A stretch of DNA of 64,000 nt from Dyella amyloliquefaciens (GTDB lineage: Bacteria; Pseudomonadota; Gammaproteobacteria; Xanthomonadales; Rhodanobacteraceae). The DNA is taken from contig NZ_SAYT01000001.1 in assembly GCF_004296575.1 (NCBI RefSeq), forward strand, positions 900,856 to 964,855, in the 5' to 3' direction. Under the pieces are notes generated by a model that had not been told where the DNA came from, made no database searches, and saw only the letters and a list, made by a program, of their open reading frames with translations. Every line of letters begins with the position of its first letter. Within the stretch, counting starts at the first letter, position 1. Shown here piece by piece: positions 41,467 to 50,985 of the stretch. A program made the translations under genes and the position numbers.

Positions 41467-41565
41467 TGGCCGTTAACCCCATCCGGCGGTCCATGCGCCA
41501 TCGGAAGTCAGACTAGCGCGATTCATGGAGTAGGGCAGCTAGCCCATTGGCCGAGGACTATGTCC

Positions 41566-42300
41566 TTAGTGTTCGTGAGAATTTGCCGACGCAGCGATAG
41601 TCTGCCGCCGACGACGGCTGAGGCGTTCGACCAGCAGCGGCAGCAGGGCCAGCAGTCCGATCGCGCTCAGCGGCATCCATATCGAACGTTGCATCAGCAG
41701 GCCCAGGCCAAAGTGGCCTTCGCTGTGGGCCAGGGCCTGTCCCAGGCCGGCGCCGATGCTGGTCTCGAAAATCAGGGAGACGGTGCCACCCAGCCAGCTG
41801 GCGCCGAGGAACAGCCACATCGGGCAACGCAACCACGCCAGCCCCACCGTGATGAGACCGAACGGCGCCACCGGTATGAAGCGAAGAAACATGGTGTAGG
41901 CCACCGGATGACGCTCGAAGCCGTGATGCAGCTTGTCCACGATGGCCGGCGGATGCTTGCTGCCGGCGCCAAAGGCGTAGCGGCTGGCGAGGAACAGGAT
42001 CAGCGTGCCCAGGGTCAGGCCGATGGAGCTGTAGATGCTTCCTTCGAGCACGCCAAAGGCGAATCCGCCGGCCATGATGATGATCACGGTGCCGGGGATG
42101 CCAGTCGACACGGCCAACGTAAGCAGGCCGATGAAGGTGACGCGGCTGAGCCAGGGCGAGCCGTCGATATCGGCGCGCAGCTGGGCCTGGTGCATCACGA
42201 GCTGTTCGGGATGCAGGCGATCGAGCGCGCCGGAGCTGAACATGACGATGCCGGCGATGACCAGCAGGATCAGCGGCAACGCAGCGCGCAGGCGGCTCAA
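41566..42300 (-). CDS. TVP38/TMEM64 (VTT-domain) membrane protein
   Basis: The 244-residue protein has about five or six membrane segments and the VTT-domain pattern: GIPGTVIIIMAGGFAFGVLEGSIYSSIG, then LASRYAFG, FLRFIPVAPFGLITVGLAWLR and a FLGASWLGGTVSLIFETSIGAGLG block. DedA/VTT proteins act in lipid flipping or membrane homeostasis; the substrate here is unknown. Its ATG overlaps the deaminase stop by 4 bp, so it belongs to the glnS-deaminase operon. Confidence 0.88.
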   Translation of the reverse strand: MSRLRAALPLILLVIAGIVMFSSGALDRLHPEQLVMHQAQLRADIDGSPWLSRVTFIGLLTLAVSTGIPGTVIIIMAGGFAFGVLEGSIYSSIGLTLGTLILFLASRYAFGAGSKHPPAIVDKLHHGFERHPVAYTMFLRFIPVAPFGLITVGLAWLRCPMWLFLGASWLGGTVSLIFETSIGAGLGQALAHSEGHFGLGLLMQRSIWMPLSAIGLLALLPLLVERLSRRRRQTIAASANSHEH

Positions 42301-42854
42301 TAGTGCTGACCGGTTTGACCGTAGGCGGCGAGCACGCTGCGCGCTTCGTCGCGCAGGATGTCGCGACGCACGGCGATGCCGCGGCGTTCGAGCTCGCCCA
42401 CCCAGTCCGCCGGCAGCGGGCCTTCATCGAACTCGGTGAGTGCTTCCACGTCTTCGGAACGCGCGCCGATCAGCAGTGCGTCCACGCCGGCCCACACGGT
42501 GGCGCCGTAGCACTGGCAGCACGGCTGTGCGCTGGTGGCGAGCGTATAGCTGCCACCGTCCTGGTTCAGGCGGAACGCGGCAAGGCGCTGCTGCGCGGTC
42601 ATGTAGGCCATCATTTCGGCGTGTGCGACCGAGCAGGTCTGCGGCACGACGCGGTTGACGCCCACCGACACGACACGGCCATCACCGTTGAACACGGCAG
42701 CGCCGAAGGGGCCGCCCTGTCCATGCTCGATGTTGCGTCGTGACAGCTCGATCGCCAAACCCACGCGCTCCTCGTCGGTCACGTAGCGCTTTCGCTCGTC
42801 GACCACTTCGCCGATCCACGGCGGGAGGGTCAGGTGAATCTGTACTGGTAGCAT
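42297..42854 (-). CDS. Nucleoside/nucleobase deaminase (CDA fold)
   Basis: The 185-residue zinc deaminase has H78-A-E80 in CSVAHAEMMAY as the zinc and proton-shuttle site. C112 and C115 in AQPCCQCYGA are the other zinc ligands. GGPFGAAVF is shared with guanine deaminase and tRNA adenosine deaminase relatives. The extra C-terminal stretch (about 140-185) and sequence style resemble GuaD-like proteins more than TadA. The substrate cannot be fixed. It follows glnS by 24 bp and overlaps the VTT gene. Confidence 0.85.
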   Translation of the reverse strand: MLPVQIHLTLPPWIGEVVDERKRYVTDEERVGLAIELSRRNIEHGQGGPFGAAVFNGDGRVVSVGVNRVVPQTCSVAHAEMMAYMTAQQRLAAFRLNQDGGSYTLATSAQPCCQCYGATVWAGVDALLIGARSEDVEALTEFDEGPLPADWVGELERRGIAVRRDILRDEARSVLAAYGQTGQHY

Positions 42855-42878
42855 GCAGTGGTCCCTGTGATGCCGATG

Positions 42879-44648
<1,770 letters not shown>

Positions 44649-44927
44649 CGGGACTCGAAGCTCGTACGAGGTAGCGGAACCACTAAGTTTACCTCGTCCT
44701 AGATGGGGGTGTTTCACCCGGTTTCAGGGGCCGGTCACAGGCCCGGGGGAAGGGCCGCTCCGGGCCCATGCGCAGGCGAACGCACGCTGTGCGTGGCATG
44801 GCGAAGAACCCTCGGGTACATCGCTGACAATGGCCATCCAAATCAGGTTTACTACCGGCATGCCGACGGATTTCAGCCCAATCGCCTTCTTGCCGCCCAT
44901 GACGGACCCGAAGCGGGTCTGCGCGTG

Positions 44928-46202
44928 ATGAATCATCCGGTCGTCCTCACGCCCCTGGCCACCGCGCCCCTGAATACCCGCATCGCCTTCCTGCTCGAGC
45001 TGGCGCGTCGCCTGCACCAGTACGGTACGGCGGCGCCGCGCCTGGAAGGAGCCATCGGCGGGGCGGCGCAGCGCTTGGGTCTGGTGGCCGATGTGTGGTC
45101 CAGCCCGACCGCGATCATCATTTCGTTCACCGACCTGACCCATGGCGAGGACGAGGTGGCGCAGGTCACCCAGGTGATGAGGCTGGCGCCCGGTGATGTG
45201 AACCTGGGGCGGCTCAGCGAGGCCGACGCCATTGCCGACAAGGTCATCGCCGGCGATATCGAATTGCGCGAGGGCTTCCGGCGGTTGCGGGAACTGGGTC
45301 GCCCGGATACCCGCCGCGCACAAGCCGGCGTGATCGCCAGTTACGGCCTCGCCGCGGCGAGTGTGGTGGCGCTGCTGTTGCACAGTTCCTGGGCGGACCT
45401 GATCACGGCGGCACTGATCGGGCTGATCATCGGCACCATTACCGTGCTGTCGGCCACGCGCCCGCGCCTGGCCGTGGCCAGCGAAGCGATCAGCGCGCTG
45501 GTGGCGACCGTCATCGCCATCGTGGTCAGCCAGTTCGTGGTGCCGCTGGCGATCAAGTCGGTGATCCTGGCGGGTTTGATCGTGCTTATGCCCGGCATGT
45601 CGCTCACCACGGCGGTGCGCGAGATTTCCAGCCAACACCTCGTCGCGGGCGTGGCACGCATGGGTGGTGCCATCGCCACGCTGATCAAGCTCACCTTCGG
45701 CACCGTGGCCGCGACGGAACTTTGCAACGCGTTCGGCATCGAGGGTCACGATTACGCGCTGACGCCCTTGCCGGCGTGGACCGACTACCCCGCCTTGCTG
45801 GTGGGCGCGTTCGCTTTCGCCGTGTCCTTCCGTGCGGCGCGGCGCGACTGGCTGGTGGTGATGGCGGCGGTGGTGCTCGGTTATCTGGCGACGCGCTGGG
45901 GCGGTGCTCTGGCCGGAAAACTGCCGGCGGCGCCGTTCGGTGTTTTCCTCGGCGGTTTGGCGTTGAGCAGCCTGGCCAACCTCTATGCGCGCTTCGTGCA
46001 TCGGCCGGGCGCGATCATTCGTGAGCCAGGCATTATCCTGCTGGTGCCGGGAAGCGTCGGGTTCCGCAGCGTTTCCTATTTGCTGGAGCGCGATACCACG
46101 CTGGGCATGGATACCGGCATGCTGCTGATTACCTTGTTGATCGCACTGGTAGCCGGGCTGCTGTTCGGCGACCTGCTGATTGCGCCGCGCCGTTCGCTTT
46201 GA
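44928..46202 (+). CDS. ThrE-family threonine/serine exporter, two domains in one chain
   Basis: The 424-residue membrane protein begins with a cytoplasmic domain (about 1-135) of the DUF1212 type (ELARRLHQYGTAAPRLEGAI, SPTAIIISF). About ten membrane segments follow, covering the rest of DUF1212 and a DUF3815 domain (LIVLMPGMSLTTAVREISSQHLVAG, ILLVPGSVGFRSVSYLL). ThrE of Corynebacterium exports threonine and serine; substrate here is inferred. Longer open frame upstream (to 44703) crosses the promoter region shared with glnS and is rejected. Confidence 0.87.
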   Translation: MNHPVVLTPLATAPLNTRIAFLLELARRLHQYGTAAPRLEGAIGGAAQRLGLVADVWSSPTAIIISFTDLTHGEDEVAQVTQVMRLAPGDVNLGRLSEADAIADKVIAGDIELREGFRRLRELGRPDTRRAQAGVIASYGLAAASVVALLLHSSWADLITAALIGLIIGTITVLSATRPRLAVASEAISALVATVIAIVVSQFVVPLAIKSVILAGLIVLMPGMSLTTAVREISSQHLVAGVARMGGAIATLIKLTFGTVAATELCNAFGIEGHDYALTPLPAWTDYPALLVGAFAFAVSFRAARRDWLVVMAAVVLGYLATRWGGALAGKLPAAPFGVFLGGLALSSLANLYARFVHRPGAIIREPGIILLVPGSVGFRSVSYLLERDTTLGMDTGMLLITLLIALVAGLLFGDLLIAPRRSL

Positions 46203-46224
46203 ATGGGATTATCCCCGCGCCATG

Positions 46225-46248
46225 AAAAACGCCGGCAATAGCCGGCGT
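46225..46248 (-). terminator. Terminator of the H-NS gene
   Basis: Stem ACGCCGGC/GCCGGCGT (46229-46236 with 46241-46248) encloses an AATA loop. On the minus strand the stem is followed by TTTTT. It lies between convergent genes, and the plus-strand side (GTATTCTTT) may weakly stop the ThrE-like transcript. Confidence 0.88.
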
Positions 46249-46275
46249 ATTCTTTGATAAGGATAAAGGCAGCGA

Positions 46276-46602
46276 TCAGATCGCCAGATCCTTTTCCTTC
46301 TTGCCTGCCTTCAGCGCATCGTTGAACCAGCGCGGGCGCTTGCCGCGGCCCGACCAGGTCTGTTCGGGATCGGCCGGATTGCGATACTTCGGTGCCACGG
46401 TAATACCGGTGCGGCGAGCCTTGCCGCCACGCGCCTGACCAAAAACATCTTCGAACGAAAATCCTTCGGCCTTGATGAGGGCGTGGATCTTGTCGCGCAG
46501 CTTGGCCACCTTTTCCTTGCGCAGCTCGTGCTGGCGCGACTGCGCCTTGCTGATCAGGTCATTGAGCTGATTGTGATTAAGGTTCTTGATGTCAACTGCC
46601 AT
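46276..46602 (-). CDS. H-NS family nucleoid-associated protein
   Basis: The 108-residue protein has an N-terminal coiled-coil dimerisation part (NHNQLNDLISKAQSRQHELRKEKVAKLRDKI). The C-terminal DNA-binding domain, about 73-93, is YRNPADPEQTWSGRGKRPRW; GRGKRP is the AT-hook-like core of this H-NS branch, also seen in Xanthomonas and Burkholderia. Such proteins silence AT-rich or horizontally acquired genes. GGGAG lies 7 nt before the ATG; 19 upstream codons in frame are not supported. The upstream DNA (about 46620-46780) is AT-rich for this genome, which would suit autoregulation. Confidence 0.95.
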   Translation of the reverse strand: MAVDIKNLNHNQLNDLISKAQSRQHELRKEKVAKLRDKIHALIKAEGFSFEDVFGQARGGKARRTGITVAPKYRNPADPEQTWSGRGKRPRWFNDALKAGKKEKDLAI

Positions 46603-46830
46603 AAGTAACTCCCGGGGGTGGGTATTGGCTAATGCATGGGCACGACGACATAAGGCCATGCCTCCATAAGAGTCCTTTGATTCTTACCGATTAAGCCTTG
46701 GCTTGCAAAGAAAAGGGATTATCTGGCGCTAATGGATGCGATTTAGGGCGAATATTAATCGGGGTATTAATGCCGGAAATGGCCGGTTCCATGGAGTGCA
46801 GCGGCCGGCAGGGCGCCCCTGGCGCCCCAA

Positions 46831-46858
46831 TGAAAAACGGCCGCTTTCGCGGCCGTTT
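46831..46858 (-). terminator. Terminator of proS
   Basis: AACGGCCGC and GCGGCCGTT form a 9-bp stem with a TTTC loop (read on plus). On the minus strand the stem is followed by a run of T (from the AAAAA at 46833-46837). It lies just after the proS stop. Confidence 0.85.
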
Positions 46859-46879
46859 TCCTCAGGCATCCCGGCGTTT

Positions 46880-48577
46880 TCAGCCGAGCAGTGCGAACAG
46901 CTCGTCCTGTGTGATGGCGCGGGCTTCCGCCTCGTTGCGCGCCCGGTATTCCAGCGTGCCGGCCGCCAGGCCGCGCTCGCTGATCACCACGCGGTGCGGG
47001 ATGCCGATCAGCTCCATGTCGGCGAACATGGCGCCGGGGCGCAGGCCGCGGTCGTCCAGTGCGACATCGACGCCGCGCTGCTGCAATTCGCGGTACAGCG
47101 CCTGCGCCGCCTCGGCGATCTCCGGCGAGTTCTTGGGATTGATCACGCACACGACGACGCGCCAGGGCGCCATCGGCTCCGGCCAGATGATGCCGGCGTC
47201 GTCATGGCGCTGCTCGATGGCGGCGGCCACGATGCGGCTGACGCCGATGCCGTAACAGCCCATCAGCATCACCTCGGCCTTGCCGTTCTCGTTCAGCACC
47301 GTGGCCTTGAGCGCCTCGGCGTACTTGTTGCCGAGCTGGAATACGTGGCCGACCTCGATGCCGCGCGCGATCTGCAGCGTGCCCTTGCCATCCGGCGAGA
47401 GGTCGCCGGCGACCACCTTGCGGATGTCCTCCACGCGGGTGACGCGCGCATCGCGCTCCCAGTTGGCGCCGGTGTAATGCGTGCCGTCCTGGTTGCCGCC
47501 GCAGACGAAGTCGGCCAGCACGGCCGCGCTACGGTCGACGATCACCGGGATTTCGGCGGGCAGGCCGGCCGGGCCGATGAAGCCGGGACGGGTGCCGGTC
47601 AGCGCGAGAATCTCTTCCTCGCTGGCCAGTACGGAGTCGCCCGGCATTTCGGCCAGCTTGCCGGCCTTCACTTCGTTGACCTCGTGGTCGCCACGCACGC
47701 ACAGGGCCACCAGGCCCTCGTTGCCGCGGACCAGGATGGTCTTGATGCACTGCTCGGGGCTGACCTTGAGGAAGGCCGCCACCTCGTCGATGGTCTTCTG
47801 CGTGGGCGTGTCCACGCGCTGGAGCTCGGCGGACGGGGCAGGGCGCGTCGTGGTGGGCGCCAGCGCCTCGGCCTTCTCGATATTGGCCGCGTAGTCCGAA
47901 CCGTCGGAGAAGATCAGCGCGTCCTCGCCCGAGTCGGCCAGCACCTGGAACTCGTGGCTGGCGTTGCCGCCGATGGCGCCGGTGTCGGCCTGCACCGCGC
48001 GGAACTTCAGGCCCAGGCGGGTGAAGATCGCGGAGTAGGCGCGATACATCGTGTCGTACGTCTGCTGCAGCGAATCCTGCGAAAGATGGAAGGAGTAGGC
48101 GTCCTTCATCAGGAATTCGCGCGCGCGCATCACGCCGAAGCGCGGACGGATCTCGTCGCGGAACTTGGTCTGGATCTGGTAGAAGTTCACCGGCAGCTGC
48201 TTGTAGCTCTTCAGCTCATTGCGCGCGAAGTCGGTGATCACTTCCTCGGCGGTGGGCGCGTAGCAGAACTCCTGCTCCTTGCGATCCTTGATCTTCAAGA
48301 GCTGCGGGCCGAACTTCGCCCAGCGGCCGCTTTCTTCCCACAGTTCCTGGGGCTGGATGGTCGGCATCAGCAGTTCGACGGCGCCGGCGCGATCCATTTC
48401 CTCGCGCACCACGTTTTCCACCTTGCGCAACACGCGCAGGCCCAGCGGCGACCAGGTGTACAGGCCCGCGGCGAGCTTGCGGATCATGCCGGCGCGCAGC
48501 ATCAGCTGATGGCTGGCGATTTCGGCGTCGGCAGGGACTTCCTTGACGGTGGCCAGGTGGAATTGGCTGAGGCGCAT
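46880..48577 (-). CDS. proS: Prolyl-tRNA synthetase (bacterial type with editing domain)
   Basis: The 565-residue class II enzyme charges tRNA-Pro. Opening [40 protein letters not shown] is split over motif 1. Motif 2 is [25 protein letters not shown]. The INS editing domain, about 230-390, has [12 protein letters not shown], and motif 3 contains [17 protein letters not shown]. The anticodon-binding domain ends at DELFALLG. Length is normal for the E. coli type (572). It is monocistronic with its own terminator. Confidence 0.98.
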   Translation of the reverse strand: MRLSQFHLATVKEVPADAEIASHQLMLRAGMIRKLAAGLYTWSPLGLRVLRKVENVVREEMDRAGAVELLMPTIQPQELWEESGRWAKFGPQLLKIKDRKEQEFCYAPTAEEVITDFARNELKSYKQLPVNFYQIQTKFRDEIRPRFGVMRAREFLMKDAYSFHLSQDSLQQTYDTMYRAYSAIFTRLGLKFRAVQADTGAIGGNASHEFQVLADSGEDALIFSDGSDYAANIEKAEALAPTTTRPAPSAELQRVDTPTQKTIDEVAAFLKVSPEQCIKTILVRGNEGLVALCVRGDHEVNEVKAGKLAEMPGDSVLASEEEILALTGTRPGFIGPAGLPAEIPVIVDRSAAVLADFVCGGNQDGTHYTGANWERDARVTRVEDIRKVVAGDLSPDGKGTLQIARGIEVGHVFQLGNKYAEALKATVLNENGKAEVMLMGCYGIGVSRIVAAAIEQRHDDAGIIWPEPMAPWRVVVCVINPKNSPEIAEAAQALYRELQQRGVDVALDDRGLRPGAMFADMELIGIPHRVVISERGLAAGTLEYRARNEAEARAITQDELFALLG

Positions 48578-48665
48578 GTGGCGGATCCGGCGGGTGAAAG
48601 ACGCCGATTATAGCGATCCGCGATGCTTCAGGCCGGGCCCGCGTTCGGACCCGGCCGGCCGGGGC

Positions 48666-49097
48666 TCAATTGCCCGAGCAGTACTGCTGGTACTGGGTTT
48701 CCGCGGTGGCCTGCTGCTCATGGCGCTGATCCGGGTCCAGCACTTTCTGCTGGCCGTTCTGCTGCATCACGATGGGGCCGCTGCTCTTGAGTGCATCGAG
48801 GTTGCTTTTGAGGCCGGCGCAGAGCTTGGCGCGGTTTTCCGGGGTATCCATCATCGGAAGCGACGACTGCGACGTCGACGATTTGGCTTCGGAAGAGCCT
48901 TCGGTGGGCTTCGAGGCTGCCGGTTCGGCGAGGGGCTCGACGGTTCCCGTCGTGGTGACCTTGCTGTATTTGGTGCCCTGCGCCGGCGGCGCATCGGAGT
49001 AGTGCACGGTGCCGTTGGCATCGGTCCACTTGTAGGCCTGGGCGGCGACCAGAGGCGCAGCAAGCAGCAGTGCGGTGGCGATCAGCAAGCGGCGCAT
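48666..49097 (-). CDS. Secreted DUF4124-domain protein
   Basis: The 143-residue protein has a signal peptide (MRRLLIATALLLAAPLVAAQ). A short DUF4124 motif, AYKWTDANGTVHYSDAPPAQG, at about 21-41 follows. The middle is Ser/Thr/Pro-rich, and the C-terminal part (about 85-143) has two cysteines (KLCAGLK, YQQYCSGN) and a Gln-rich helix. Family function is unknown. GGAG lies 8 nt before the chosen ATG; longer starts at 49112 and 49133 lack a ribosome site. Confidence 0.87.
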   Translation of the reverse strand: MRRLLIATALLLAAPLVAAQAYKWTDANGTVHYSDAPPAQGTKYSKVTTTGTVEPLAEPAASKPTEGSSEAKSSTSQSSLPMMDTPENRAKLCAGLKSNLDALKSSGPIVMQQNGQQKVLDPDQRHEQQATAETQYQQYCSGN

Positions 49098-49207
49098 CGG
49101 GGTACTCCGGGGCATAAGACGGAAGGTGCGCATTTGTTAACACCCCCTTGGGCCGGACTCAAGCGGAGGATGGTTTACACTGCGCGCATTCCGTCACGGA
49201 TTGATTC

Positions 49208-49984
49208 ATGAGCGAGAGCGTGCCCGTCCGCCCCCCGCGTCACCGGGGTATTTACCTGCTGCCGAACCTGTTCACAACCGGCGCCATGTTCGCCGGTTTT
49301 TACGCGATCGTGGCAAGTATCGGCGGGGACTTCAGCTCGGCGGCCATCGCCGTGTTCGTCGCCGCCTTGCTCGACGGCATGGACGGGCGGGTGGCCCGCC
49401 TGACTGGCACCCAGACCGAGTTCGGCGTGCAGTACGACTCCCTGTCCGACCTGATCAGCTTCGGCCTGGCGCCTTCGCTGGTGATGTACACCTGGTCGCT
49501 GTCCACGCTGAAGGCATACGGCCCCATCTGGGGCAAGATCGGCTGGGCGGCCGCCTTCATCTATGCCGCCTGCGCCGCGTTGCGCCTGGCCCGCTTCAAT
49601 ACCCAGGTCGGCGTGATCGACAAGCGCTACTTCCAGGGCCTGGCCAGCCCCGCGGCGGCCGCGGTGTGCATGTCCTTCGTCTGGAGCATGGACAAGTTCG
49701 GCATCATCGGCGAGGAGGTCTGCTTCGTGACCCCGGTAATCGCCGTGATCGTAGGCCTGCTGATGGTGAGTCGCTTCCGCTATTACAGCTTCAAGTCGCT
49801 GCCGACGAGCGGTGACGGGCGCGTGCCCTTCCTGTGGATCATCGTCGGCGTGCTGGTGCTGGTGCCGTTCTTCATCGATCCGCCGCGCGTGCTGTTCGTG
49901 GTGTTCACGCTTTACCTGCTGTCCGGTCCGGTGATGACCCTGTGGGGTCGCGCCACGCACCGGCGCCGGCGTGGAGTGGCCTGA
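49208..49984 (+). CDS. pssA: CDP-diacylglycerol-serine O-phosphatidyltransferase
   Basis: The 258-residue membrane enzyme makes phosphatidylserine, precursor of phosphatidylethanolamine. The CDP-alcohol phosphotransferase motif is exact: D59-G-x2-A63-R64-x8-G73-x3-D77-x3-D81. About seven or eight membrane segments are apparent, starting at YLLPNLFTTGAMFAGFYAI. This is the integral-membrane type II PssA, as in Bacillus, rather than the E. coli type. The putative holD gene starts 1 nt after its stop. Confidence 0.95.
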   Translation: MSESVPVRPPRHRGIYLLPNLFTTGAMFAGFYAIVASIGGDFSSAAIAVFVAALLDGMDGRVARLTGTQTEFGVQYDSLSDLISFGLAPSLVMYTWSLSTLKAYGPIWGKIGWAAAFIYAACAALRLARFNTQVGVIDKRYFQGLASPAAAAVCMSFVWSMDKFGIIGEEVCFVTPVIAVIVGLLMVSRFRYYSFKSLPTSGDGRVPFLWIIVGVLVLVPFFIDPPRVLFVVFTLYLLSGPVMTLWGRATHRRRRGVA

Positions 49985-49985
49985 C

Positions 49986-50459
49986 ATGGCCGCTGCCGCA
50001 CCGCTGCATCGGGGACGCGTCCTGCGGGCGCTCGGCATTACGCCGTGGGTGCGTCGCAACGTGGCGACCGCCGTTGTCGCCGAACCGGTGCCCATGGATA
50101 CGCCGCCAGCGATGGCGGCCGGCGACTGCGTGGTGCTGCTGCCGGCGGGCTGCTCGCCGCGTGAGCTGGATCTGGTGGGCCGCGCCTTGATGAGTTGCGG
50201 TCCGGTGGTGGCGAGGGCGCCCCGCATCGAGGTGAGCAACGGTCGCCTCCCTGCCGCGCCGGAGGCTCGCGCCTACCTCGTGTTCGGCGAAGCGCAGGCG
50301 CATGCGCTGGGACGGGAGCTACCTGCGGCCGCCCTGAGCCGCGCCCATATCGTGCTCGCGGACGAACCGGGTGGCGTATTGTCTTCGGGTGCTGGCAAGC
50401 GCCGTCTGTGGAATGCATTGCGCAGCCTGCGGCGCGCCTTGTCCTCATCGTCGGAGTGA
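49986..50459 (+). CDS. holD: Putative DNA polymerase III psi subunit (divergent HolD-like)
   Basis: The 157-residue protein has no strong named domain. Near the N-terminus LRALGITPWVRR resembles the LGITQW segment of E. coli HolD, which binds the chi subunit. The centre has VVLLPAGCSPRELDLVGRALMSCG, where HolD has its beta strands. The C-terminus ends in a helical KRRLWNALRSLRRAL. The gene lies directly upstream of rimI, as holD does in E. coli. Function is inferred from context and weak motif likeness; it could equally be an unrelated small protein. Confidence 0.55.
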   Translation: MAAAAPLHRGRVLRALGITPWVRRNVATAVVAEPVPMDTPPAMAAGDCVVLLPAGCSPRELDLVGRALMSCGPVVARAPRIEVSNGRLPAAPEARAYLVFGEAQAHALGRELPAAALSRAHIVLADEPGGVLSSGAGKRRLWNALRSLRRALSSSSE

Positions 50460-50465
50460 TCGTCC

Positions 50466-50939
50466 ATGGTCGCGGTGGCCCGTCCCCATGCTGAGATCCG
50501 CGCCATGCGGCGCGACGATGTACCCATCGTCGCAGCGATGGAGGCGGCTTCCTACGATTTTCCGTGGACGCCGGGCATCTTCACCGACTGCCTGAAGGCG
50601 GGCCACCCCAGCTGGACGATGTGGGTGGACGGCGTGATTGCCGGCTACGGCGTGTTGTCCGTGGCTGCCGGCGAGGCGCACGTGCTCAACGTCTGCGTGG
50701 GGCCCGATTACCGCGGCCTTGGCCTCGGCCGTTTCCTGATGCGGCGATTGCTGGATATCGCGCGCTGGAATGGTGCGGGTCGCGTCTTCCTGGAAGTGCG
50801 GCCTTCCAATCCGGTGGCGCAGAGCCTGTATCGCTCGATGGGATTCGAGGAGATTGGCCGGCGACCGAAGTATTACCCGGCCAAGGACGGGCGCGAGGAC
50901 GCCATCGTGATGGCGCGGGACCTGATCGAAGCGCCTTAG
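50466..50939 (+). CDS. rimI: Ribosomal protein S18-alanine N-acetyltransferase
   Basis: The 157-residue GNAT acetyltransferase adds an acetyl group to the N-terminus of S18. The acetyl-CoA loop is VGPDYRGLGLGRFLM. EVRPSNPVAQSLYRSMGFEEIGRRPKYY is the typical RimI C-terminal half, and EAASYDFPWTPGIFTDC the N-terminal half. The gene starts 6 nt after the putative holD. Convergent to valS. Confidence 0.94.
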   Translation: MVAVARPHAEIRAMRRDDVPIVAAMEAASYDFPWTPGIFTDCLKAGHPSWTMWVDGVIAGYGVLSVAAGEAHVLNVCVGPDYRGLGLGRFLMRRLLDIARWNGAGRVFLEVRPSNPVAQSLYRSMGFEEIGRRPKYYPAKDGREDAIVMARDLIEAP

Positions 50940-50950
50940 TCGAGTGAGCT

Positions 50951-50977
50951 CCCCGGACGCCGCTAGGGCGCCCGGGG
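50951..50977. terminator. Bidirectional hairpin between rimI and valS
   Basis: CCCCGG-A-CGCC pairs with GGCG-C-CCGGGG across one mismatch. It is centred between two convergent stops. No T-run is visible, so it is a hairpin terminator at best. Confidence 0.4.
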
Positions 50978-50985
50978 ATCCATCA

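Noticed and set aside
39742-42303. 853-codon plus-strand frame opposite the hybrid kinase and VTT gene
   Set aside because: Spans two real genes on the other strand, low-complexity His/Gln/Arg composition, no ribosome site.
46736-48613. 625-codon plus-strand frame opposite proS
   Set aside because: Shadow of proS; runs through two terminator stems.
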